Source of the DNA: SIG480 sp045649265
Lineage (GTDB): Bacteria; Bacillota; Clostridia; Oscillospirales; JAAYXM01
NCBI GenBank assembly: GCA_045649265.1
Contig: JAZRPO010000058.1
Span: forward strand, 1-10,571
Length of the DNA: 10,571 nt
Direction: 5' to 3'
The notes under the pieces were generated by a model. That model was not told where the DNA came from. It ran no database searches and worked only from the letters and a program-made list of their open reading frames with translations. How positions within the stretch are numbered: the stretch's first letter is position 1; every line of letters starts with the position of its first letter. This document shows positions 6,001 through 10,571 of the stretch, one piece after another. The position numbers and the translations under genes were made by a program.

Positions 6001-6465
6001 TTAGTTACAAGATATAATTCCTTTAGTAGATGTTACACTCCAAGTTGCTGTTTTTTTCCATGATCTAATTTGTCTTCCAGTCTGAAAGGACATATCAATG
6101 TTACTGAAAGGAACAACCCTTACCTCATACACTTTATTCTTTTTAAGAGAAAGCGTTAGATTTTTACCTTTCCACTGTTTTGTTGTCCACGTAGAAGTTC
6201 CTTTGATTCGATAGCTAACGTTGTAACACATATAATCTGTTTTTGTCTTTGAGGAGCTCAACAGAGTTCTGTATTCATATGTGCCCTTTGTCTGAGTAAA
6301 TTTCACTTTATCGCTACCTAACCATCTACTTCCAGTATTAATTGTAAATGTTTTTGTCGATTTCGCATTTCCGCTTATATTTCCACAAACATTTGCTGCC
6401 GAAACAGATGCAATCATCGAAAAACAGACAATCAGAACTAAGAGAATTGCTAAAAATCTTTTCAT
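6001..6465 (-). CDS. Small secreted protein of unknown function
   Basis: The 154 residues begin with a clear Sec signal peptide (MKRFLAILLVLIVCFSMIASVSA, cleavage likely after ASVSA at 23). The mature part is Ser/Thr/Lys-rich and predicted to be beta-strand. It has several Trp (TSTWTTKQWKG, IRSWKKTATW) and three Cys (27, 80 and 153), and I recognise no domain. A near-complete Shine-Dalgarno, AAGGAGGTGA, lies 9 bases before ATG, so translation is probably strong. It is divergent from the XRE regulator across a 19-bp palindrome, which suggests shared control. AT-rich base composition matches the regulator and transposase rather than the flanking genes. It could be a host-interaction or peptide-like factor; no evidence decides. 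Confidence 0.75.
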   Translation of the reverse strand: MKRFLAILLVLIVCFSMIASVSAANVCGNISGNAKSTKTFTINTGSRWLGSDKVKFTQTKGTYEYRTLLSSSKTKTDYMCYNVSYRIKGTSTWTTKQWKGKNLTLSLKKNKVYEVRVVPFSNIDMSFQTGRQIRSWKKTATWSVTSTKGIISCN

Positions 6466-6479
6466 TTTGTGTCACCTCC

Positions 6480-6525
6480 TTTTATAATGTAATTGCACCT
6501 ATATAAGTGCAATTACATTATAAAA
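6480..6525. promoter_or_regulatory. 19-bp perfect palindrome between divergent promoters (candidate operator)
   Basis: The arms at 6480-6498 and 6507-6525 (ending TGTAATTGCAC and starting GTGCAATTACA) are separated by 8 bases. The palindrome covers the -10 and start region of the secreted-protein promoter and abuts the regulator promoter. It lies immediately upstream of the strong Shine-Dalgarno at 6471-6480. An operator for the neighbouring XRE protein is the simplest reading. Confidence 0.65.
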
Positions 6526-6545
6526 TAAACCTATAATAAAGTTAA
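6517..6545 (-). promoter_or_regulatory. Promoter of the secreted protein gene
   Basis: The -35 TTAACT is at 6540-6545 and the -10 TATAAT at 6517-6522, spacer 17. It overlaps the regulator promoter back to back. Confidence 0.55.
6532..6537 (+). promoter_or_regulatory. -10 of the XRE regulator promoter
   Basis: TATAAT lies 45 bases before the regulator start. The -35 position falls in the right arm of the palindrome and is poor (GCAATT). A small dyad, AGAAC, TTT, GTTCT at 6545-6557, follows in the leader and is a second possible regulator site. Confidence 0.45.
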
Positions 6546-6582
6546 GAACTTTGTTCTAAATTAAGTGCAAAGGATTGGTTTT

Positions 6583-6816
6583 ATGAATAAATTAGTAGAA
6601 AAAGAAATTGGGAATAATATTAGAAAAATCAGAGAATCTATAGGGATGACGCAAGAATTGCTTTCTGCTAAATTGCAATTACAAGGTTGCGATATAACAC
6701 GCAGTGCAATTGCGAAAATAGAAGTAGGTCAAAGACACTTATATCCAGACGAAATTATTTTAATAAAAGAAGTATTGTGTACGGATTTTGAGTCAATTTT
6801 TTATGGGATAGAATGA
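6583..6816 (+). CDS. XRE/Cro-family helix-turn-helix regulator
   Basis: A 77-residue single-domain HTH_3 DNA-binding protein. The HTH spans about residues 10-50: IGNNIRKIRESIGMTQ, then LSAKLQLQGCDITRSAIAKIEVGQR, with TRSAIAKIE as the recognition helix. The DITRSAIAKIEVGQRHLYPDE wording is common in clostridial small regulators. I chose ATG 6583, with AAAGGA 8 bases upstream, over the GTG at 6565, which has no such site. It ends one base before the transposase start, so the two are co-transcribed and probably translationally coupled. It likely controls the palindromic divergent region and hence itself, the transposase and the secreted protein. Confidence 0.88.
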   Translation: MNKLVEKEIGNNIRKIRESIGMTQELLSAKLQLQGCDITRSAIAKIEVGQRHLYPDEIILIKEVLCTDFESIFYGIE

Positions 6817-6817
6817 T

Positions 6818-7339
6818 ATGGCACTACCAAAACGAAAATCAACAAGATTAAAAGGATATGATTACTCGCAAAATGGAGCATATTTTATTACGATATGTAC
6901 ACATAGCAGGAAACATTTATTCTCAAATATTGTAGGGGCGATTCACGAATCGCCCGAAAATAAATTAACACAATATGGAGAATTTGTAGAGCGGATTATT
7001 AAAATGTTACCTGACAGGTTCAATGTGTCAATTCCTAAATATGTTGTTATGCCAAATCACATTCATTTGATTATAGAAATTAACAATGATTGTGAAGAAC
7101 GGGCGATTCGTGAATCGCCCCTACAATACCATCGCTCTGTCATTGATAAAATGGTAGGATTTCTAAAAATGAATGTATCAAAAATGATACATACTACAGA
7201 TAATGAAAAAATATGGCAACGCTCATATCACGACCATATAATTCGTGATGAAAAAGATTATCAAAAAATATGGGAATACATAAACACAAACCCTTTAAAA
7301 TGGGAATTAGATTCTTTTTACAATGACGAAAGGTCGTAG
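6818..7339 (+). CDS. REP-associated tyrosine transposase (RAYT, Y1/HUH family) with two REPs read in frame
   Basis: The 173-residue single-strand DNA transposase is of the IS200/Y1 superfamily. GAYFITICTHSRKHLFSNI (20-38) is the first strand. The HUH metal-binding motif is HIH at 81-83 in VVMPNHIHLIIEI. The likely catalytic Tyr is Tyr137 in SYHDHIIRDEKDY, and the C-terminal WEYINTNPLKW is typical of RAYTs. Enzymes of this type cut and move REP palindromes. Two exact 29-base REPs lie in opposite orientations inside the gene and are translated as GAIHESP (40-46) and RAIRESP (95-101). Both fall in loop regions outside the HUH and Tyr motifs, so the enzyme may still work. The start overlaps the regulator end (one-base gap) and its own Shine-Dalgarno is weak. 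The stop codon lies inside a terminator hairpin. Confidence 0.92.
   Translation: MALPKRKSTRLKGYDYSQNGAYFITICTHSRKHLFSNIVGAIHESPENKLTQYGEFVERIIKMLPDRFNVSIPKYVVMPNHIHLIIEINNDCEERAIRESPLQYHRSVIDKMVGFLKMNVSKMIHTTDNEKIWQRSYHDHIIRDEKDYQKIWEYINTNPLKWELDSFYNDERS
6928..6956 (+). repeat. REP palindrome copy 2, inside the RAYT gene
   Basis: An exact 29-base copy in direct orientation to 5881-5909. It is read as IVGAIHESP without disturbing the frame. Confidence 0.95.
7100..7128 (-). repeat. REP palindrome copy 3, inverted, inside the RAYT gene
   Basis: An exact reverse complement of the other two copies. It is read as RAIRESPLQY. Together with copy 2 it forms an inverted pair with 143 bases between, the arrangement of a REPIN but with transposase coding sequence as its spacer. 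Confidence 0.95.
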
Positions 7340-7356
7340 CAAACGCTACGACCTTT
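7329..7356. terminator. Bidirectional terminator-like hairpin overlapping the RAYT stop
   Basis: A perfect 12-bp stem AAAGGTCGTAGC / GCTACGACCTTT has an AAAC loop. The RAYT stop TAG (7337-7339) is in the left arm. On the minus strand it is downstream of the M23 gene and may end that transcript, though U tracts are short in both directions. Confidence 0.65.
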
Positions 7357-7382
7357 TACTGTCCTTTAGAGTACAACCACTA

Positions 7383-7395
7383 GGATGCGGTTTTT
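7383..7395 (-). terminator. Right half of the split intrinsic terminator
   Basis: GGATGCGGTTTTT, part of GGATGCGGTTTTTTGC, is the complement of 5803-5815. It keeps a T run on the plus side, as expected of the descending arm of the original terminator. It ends three bases short of the M23 stop codon. Confidence 0.55.
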
Positions 7396-7397
7396 TG

Positions 7398-9026
7398 CTA
7401 TTTAATATATTTCCAGGGATTTACATATCTTCCGTTGACGTGAACCTCGAAGTGAACGTGAGGTCCGGAGCTGTTTCCGGTGCTTCCCATCTTTGCGATT
7501 TGTTCACCCTTTGCAACCTTCTGTCCTACTTTGACGGTAACCTTTGAGTTATGAGCGTAGAAGGTTTCAATTCCGTTGCCGTGATTGATGACTACGAGAT
7601 ATCCCCAGCCACCGCTCTTCCAGCCGGCCCAGGTAACGGTTCCGCCGTCTGCGGCAGAAATGCGAGTACCAGTCCTTGCGGCAAAGTCAACACCCTTATG
7701 CATACTGCCCCGGCGCATACCGTAATTGGAAGAGATGATACCGCCGCTTATGGGGCGCGAGAGCTTTCCTGTTGCAACTGTCTTCGGGCGCGGTTTTATT
7801 CCGACATGAACAACCTCGGTTACAGGCTGGTTAGTAATCGTGCTTGAAAGGATGTCGCGAGAAACCTCTTTGTTGTCAACATAGGTTACATCAGCAACGA
7901 CTGTACGAGTTCCCACACGTCCCTTTGTGACAACCTTGGAAGAACCCTTGTAAATTGAAGCATCTTCAACCTTTTTGGTTTCATACGGGATGTTTTCGGT
8001 ATATTCAACGCGGCGGACAGCTTCAACCGAAAGGAAAGGAACTTCCTTTGCAACGGTGACCTTTTTTCCGGCGCGGAGGTTTCTTGAGCTGAGCGAGGGA
8101 TTGAGTTTGAGAAGCTCACTTGTCGTCATTCCGTTTTCTTTTGCGATTCTATCAATGGTGTCGCCTGAACGGATGGTGTATTCCTTTGAAGAGTGAATTT
8201 GTGATGTGAGCTTTTCTCGAATTTCGTCATAAGAAATAAGCTTTGAGGAATCAACATACCTCTGAACAATCTGAACATCCTGCGCGAAATGCGCACGGAC
8301 AGTAGGGTCATTTGTGTAGAGAAGGTCGTCAATCATACCTTGGAGGACTTCTCGATTCCGACTTGCGCCGATAACTTCGCCGTCGACCATAAGTGCATAA
8401 AGCTGAGACACTTCTTCTATTCCTGAGAAGAAATAGGATCGGAGAGCATTTTTGGAGATGACCTTTTCTCTCGGGACAATGCCAAGCTCAAAACGGACAG
8501 GCACTGTAACGCTGTACGGGCGGCCAAGGATTTCGCTTGCGCGGTTTTCAACAAAGCGGAGAGCTTCGTTGTACTCGTCACGGCTGTACATATATCCAAG
8601 CTCTTCTCCGTTAGCAATAATCTTAATGCCGACACCATAGAAGGTAGAAGCGATAAGCGTGAGCGTGATTGCAAGAAGGGAGACTGCAAGCGCAAAGCGG
8701 TTTGCACGGAAACGAGCCATTGCAACCGTTACTGTATGCGACTTGACACGGATAAAATCCCGCGCTTTGACAAATTCACTTGAAACAATACTTGCAAACG
8801 CAAACAAAAATACAGTTGAGGGAACTATTATGCGGGAATGAAAACCAGTTCCGAAAATAACTGCAAAATGAATTACCTTAAATAAAACAGCAGAGAAAAG
8901 CTCATAAAAAAAAGCAAGAATGCCGCAGAGCACATTATATATTCTGTTGTGGACAGGGGTTGAACCCGAGCCTGCCATAGCAACTGAGGCCGTTGCAGAG
9001 GCCGATAAATGCGTCTCGTTTGACAA
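7398..9026 (-). CDS. Cell-wall M23 endopeptidase with LysM and G5 domains
   Basis: The 542-residue membrane-anchored peptidoglycan hydrolase resembles cell-division and sporulation LytM/M23 enzymes. Hydrophobic stretches near 34-58, 66-82 and 111-132 (the last is the main anchor) are followed by an external region. LysM is at 282-325 (YTIRSGDTIDRIAKENGMT), a G5 domain at about 329-411 (VEYTENIPYETKKVED) and M23 at about 428-538. The zinc-site motifs are all present: MHKGVDF (His443, Asp447), AHNS (His492) and HVHFE (His523, His525). An active zinc peptidase is expected. The start is TTG at 9026, supported by AGGTG 7 bases upstream; no ATG fits better. It has a consensus promoter with a WalR-type box just downstream. 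Its usual terminator seems to have been split by the RAYT-bearing insertion. Confidence 0.93.
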   Translation of the reverse strand: MSNETHLSASATASVAMAGSGSTPVHNRIYNVLCGILAFFYELFSAVLFKVIHFAVIFGTGFHSRIIVPSTVFLFAFASIVSSEFVKARDFIRVKSHTVTVAMARFRANRFALAVSLLAITLTLIASTFYGVGIKIIANGEELGYMYSRDEYNEALRFVENRASEILGRPYSVTVPVRFELGIVPREKVISKNALRSYFFSGIEEVSQLYALMVDGEVIGASRNREVLQGMIDDLLYTNDPTVRAHFAQDVQIVQRYVDSSKLISYDEIREKLTSQIHSSKEYTIRSGDTIDRIAKENGMTTSELLKLNPSLSSRNLRAGKKVTVAKEVPFLSVEAVRRVEYTENIPYETKKVEDASIYKGSSKVVTKGRVGTRTVVADVTYVDNKEVSRDILSSTITNQPVTEVVHVGIKPRPKTVATGKLSRPISGGIISSNYGMRRGSMHKGVDFAARTGTRISAADGGTVTWAGWKSGGWGYLVVINHGNGIETFYAHNSKVTVKVGQKVAKGEQIAKMGSTGNSSGPHVHFEVHVNGRYVNPWKYIK

Positions 9027-9066
9027 TGCTTCTCACCTGCAATTTAAAAAATTTCTGTCACTTGCG

Positions 9067-9083
9067 GTTACAAACCGGTTACA
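9067..9083 (-). promoter_or_regulatory. Exact WalR (YycF)-type box of the M23 gene
   Basis: The minus strand reads TGTAAC, five bases (CGGTT), TGTAAC, matching the described WalR consensus TGT(A/T)A(A/T/C), N5, repeated. It begins 10 bases after the promoter -10, so it covers roughly +4 to +20. In Bacillus such downstream sites repress. That a WalR homologue acts here is inferred. Confidence 0.65.
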
Positions 9084-9093
9084 GAGTGATTAC

Positions 9094-9122
9094 ATTATAT
9101 CGTGTTTCTGAGTATTTGTCAA
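9094..9122 (-). promoter_or_regulatory. Consensus sigma-A promoter of the M23 gene
   Basis: TTGACA is at 9117-9122 and TATAAT at 9094-9099, with a 17-base spacer. It matches the full consensus on all counts and lies 68 bases before the TTG start. Confidence 0.9.
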
Positions 9123-9210
9123 CACCTTTTGTAATTATTTACACCTGTAGTTTCGCGGAAAATCGTGGAATCAAGCCGTTTTTAAGGACAAGACCAAGAC
9201 TTTTTGGCTT

Positions 9211-9227
9211 TGTAACGCAACTGTAAC
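9211..9227 (+). promoter_or_regulatory. Second exact WalR-type box
   Basis: The plus strand reads TGTAAC, GCAAC, TGTAAC. It lies 38 bases upstream of the HAD-gene -35. It would instead overlap the -35 position of a weaker possible promoter using TATAAA at 9241-9246. It could act on the HAD gene or, at a distance, on the divergent M23 gene. Confidence 0.55.
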
Positions 9228-9265
9228 AATAGCGTTTTCATATAAAAATCGGAGTATCAATATGC

Positions 9266-9294
9266 TTGATTTATGGGAAAAACTTTGTTATAAT
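9266..9294 (+). promoter_or_regulatory. HAD-gene promoter
   Basis: TTGATT is at 9266-9271 and TATAAT at 9289-9294, with a 17-base spacer. It lies inside the longer open frame that begins at 9262 and therefore argues for the downstream start. Confidence 0.75.
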
Positions 9295-9327
9295 TATCGC
9301 CGGAACGAATCCCTTGGAGGTAAAATG

Positions 9328-9975
9328 ATGGCAATTCGCGGCGCAATTTTTGATATGGACGGTACACTGACAGACTCGATGCACGTATGGAAGACAATAG
9401 GAAGTGAATATATTAAAAGCCTCGGAAAAACTCCCTTGGAGGATCTTGACCGGAAATTTACAAGCATGAGCGTATATGAGGCGGTTGAGTTTATACAGCG
9501 CGACTATGATGTTCCGGGCGACCGTGACGAGATTACGGATGCTATAAACCGCACGGTCGAAAAGAGATATATTGAAGATGTTCCCCTTAAACAGGGAGTT
9601 GTTGACTTTCTTGAGTATCTCAGCAAAAAGGGCGTTGTGATGTGTGTTGCAACGGCATCGGATTCATATCTCGCAGAAGCGGCGCTTACAAGGCTTGGTA
9701 TAAGAAAATACTTTACGGGAATCCGCACGAGCAGGATGGTGGGCGTGGGTAAGGAAAAGCCCGACATCTTCTTTGAATCGGCAAAGCTTCTTGGTACGGA
9801 GCCTTCTGAAACAGCGGTTTTTGAAGATTCCGTCGTCGCAATAAGAACGGCAAAAAAAGCAGGCTTTTTCACCGCTGCGGTGTATGACGATTCTTTCTCT
9901 TACGCGTGGGACGAAATAAAAGATATTTCGGATATGCACGCAGAAAAAATCTCTGATTATATAAATATAATATGA
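9328..9975 (+). CDS. HAD-family phosphatase, beta-phosphoglucomutase-like subfamily
   Basis: A 215-residue cytosolic HAD hydrolase, probably a small-sugar or nucleotide phosphate phosphatase or mutase; the substrate cannot be read from sequence. Motif I is FDMDGTLTDS (nucleophile Asp9, acid/base Asp11). A helical cap lies at about 15-85, motif II is TAS (109-111), motif III Lys144 (GKEKPD) and motif IV FEDS (Glu166-Asp167). I chose ATG 9328, 7 bases after GGAGG; ATG 9325 (one residue longer, 4 bases) is the alternative. The open frame extends up to 9262, but that stretch contains the promoter and the Shine-Dalgarno. It converges with folA across a long hairpin. All catalytic motifs are intact. 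Confidence 0.9.
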   Translation: MAIRGAIFDMDGTLTDSMHVWKTIGSEYIKSLGKTPLEDLDRKFTSMSVYEAVEFIQRDYDVPGDRDEITDAINRTVEKRYIEDVPLKQGVVDFLEYLSKKGVVMCVATASDSYLAEAALTRLGIRKYFTGIRTSRMVGVGKEKPDIFFESAKLLGTEPSETAVFEDSVVAIRTAKKAGFFTAAVYDDSFSYAWDEIKDISDMHAEKISDYINII

Positions 9976-9997
9976 AAATAAAAAAATCCAACCGACA

Positions 9998-10042
9998 ATG
10001 ATATGCACCCCAAAAGTGTCTGGCTTTTGGGGTGCATATCAT
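9998..10042. terminator. Long hairpin between convergent genes
   Basis: A perfect 19-bp stem (ATGATATGCACCCCAAAAG and complement) has a 7-base loop. It is probably a bidirectional terminator for the HAD gene and folA. On the minus strand a T run (TTTTTTTATTTT) follows only after some 13 bases, and on the plus strand it is weak. Confidence 0.75.
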
Positions 10043-10069
10043 ATTTCTCATGCTATATTTTTCTCTCAC

Positions 10070-10558
10070 TTATTTAATTCTGTTATAAGTCAGGAAAGCG
10101 AAGTAGATTCCTCCACTTTCTTTTAAAGGTGAGCGGTATGTGATTTTCCACTCAGCGTCTTCATCAAGATTAACAAGATAACGGTCGGCATCCGCTTCGG
10201 ATTCAATGCGAGTGATATAAGCCGTGTCACAGAAGGGGAGCATCGTGCGGTAAATTTGCTCACCGCCTATTACGAAAACATCCTCAGAGGGGGATTCGGA
10301 GAGAAGCTCAATGACTTCCCCGGGGCTTTTGCAAACCTCAGCGCCCGGAACTTCCGAAAGAGTTCTTGATAAAATTATGTTCCTTCTCTTGGGGAGAGGC
10401 TTTCCGCCCGGGAGAGATTCGAGAGTGGAGCGCCCCATTATAACTGTTTTGCCTGCGGTTTTTTCTCTGAAAAAGCGCATATCCTCGGGGATGCTGTAAA
10501 GAAGGTCACCACCCTTGCCGATTCCCCAACCTATATCTGCTGCTGCAATCAGATTCAT
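10070..10558 (-). CDS. folA: Dihydrofolate reductase
   Basis: It reduces dihydrofolate to tetrahydrofolate with NADPH, supplying one-carbon carriers for thymidylate and purine synthesis. The 162 residues are normal length. Visible family signatures are LIAAADIGWGIGKGGDLLYSIPEDMRFFRE, where Asp26 is the active-site acid. TVIMGRSTLESLP (38-50) and VFVIGGEQIYRTMLP (about 94-108) are the NADPH-binding segments. The common Trp of LPW is Tyr (LLYSIP), a tolerated variant. ATG 10558 is preceded by GGTGAGG. The short upstream stretch contains a TGA, so an upstream gene (thymidylate synthase is the usual partner) may end just outside the window; that is inference. Confidence 0.96.
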   Translation of the reverse strand: MNLIAAADIGWGIGKGGDLLYSIPEDMRFFREKTAGKTVIMGRSTLESLPGGKPLPKRRNIILSRTLSEVPGAEVCKSPGEVIELLSESPSEDVFVIGGEQIYRTMLPFCDTAYITRIESEADADRYLVNLDEDAEWKITYRSPLKESGGIYFAFLTYNRIK

Positions 10559-10571
10559 ATCCTCACCACTT

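Larger units (their letters stand above)
5822..7380. mobile_element. Putative RAYT-bearing insertion inside a terminator loop
   Basis: The segment is bounded by TAGG on both sides (5818-5821 and 7381-7384), which is consistent with a 4-base target duplication. It is also bounded by the two halves of one terminator stem. Near its ends are inward-facing copies of AAGGACAGTAAA (5834-5845 and complement 7355-7366). At the right, AGGTCGTAG follows directly; at the left, AAGGTCGTAG (5917-5926) is displaced by 71 bases holding a hairpin and a REP. The interior is visibly more AT-rich than its neighbours. Y1 transposases are not known to make target duplications, so what moved the unit is open. Confidence 0.55.

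Noticed and set aside
7551..7847. Plus-strand open frames opposite the M23 gene
   Set aside because: They are shadows of a well-supported enzyme gene, with no ribosome binding site or recognisable protein features.
9178..9190. GTTTTTAAGGACA shared with the left end of the RAYT unit (5828-5840)
   Set aside because: A single 13-base match without the rest of the terminal repeat is about what chance gives in a window this size.
9262..9327. Longer N-terminus for the HAD protein starting at 9262
   Set aside because: That stretch contains a good promoter and the GGAGG site, and family members begin a few residues before the FDMDGTL motif. It has a fair GGAG of its own, so it is not fully excluded for a longer transcript.

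Overview
The window looks like a low-to-mid GC member of the Bacillota, most likely a clostridial gut-type bacterium. Reasons: strong AGGAGG-type ribosome binding sites, sigma-A promoters with 17-base spacers, a lipoprotein with a copper-amine-oxidase-like stalk domain, a PdaA-type deacetylase, a LysM/G5/M23 cell-wall peptidase and a tRNA-Ser with its CCA encoded. No genus can be named from the sequence alone.

Layout. (1) 1-2822 is a minus-strand accessory cassette between two near-identical 141-base direct repeats. Each repeat carries the last 12 bases of tRNA-Ser(GCU), a terminator hairpin and a leftward extended -10 promoter. The cassette holds a repeat-rich protein, a papain-like cysteine peptidase and a lipoprotein. 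The first two lie in one reading frame, separated only by a TAA stop. (2) 2811-4858 is housekeeping sequence on the minus strand: tRNA-Ser(GCU), an eight-helix membrane protein of unknown role, and prmA. (3) 5001-5792 is a PdaA-like peptidoglycan deacetylase on the plus strand. (4) 5816-7384 is an AT-rich insertion that appears to sit in the loop of an intrinsic terminator between two cell-wall genes. It carries a small secreted protein, a divergent XRE-type regulator and a REP-associated tyrosine transposase (RAYT). Two 29-base REP palindromes lie in frame inside the RAYT gene and a third lies near the left end. (5) 7398-9327 is a LysM/G5/M23 peptidase gene with a consensus promoter. Its intergenic region holds two exact WalR-type boxes. 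(6) 9328-10558 is a HAD phosphatase and, convergently, dihydrofolate reductase.

How the parts fit together. The deacetylase, the M23 peptidase and the WalR-type boxes form a cell-wall remodelling neighbourhood. The two accessory segments (the tRNA-flanked cassette and the RAYT unit) look acquired. The two most distinctive signals are the RAYT gene whose own REP elements encode an AI(H/R)ESP peptide in both orientations, and the tRNA-tail-bounded repeat-protein/peptidase/lipoprotein cassette with its in-frame stop.
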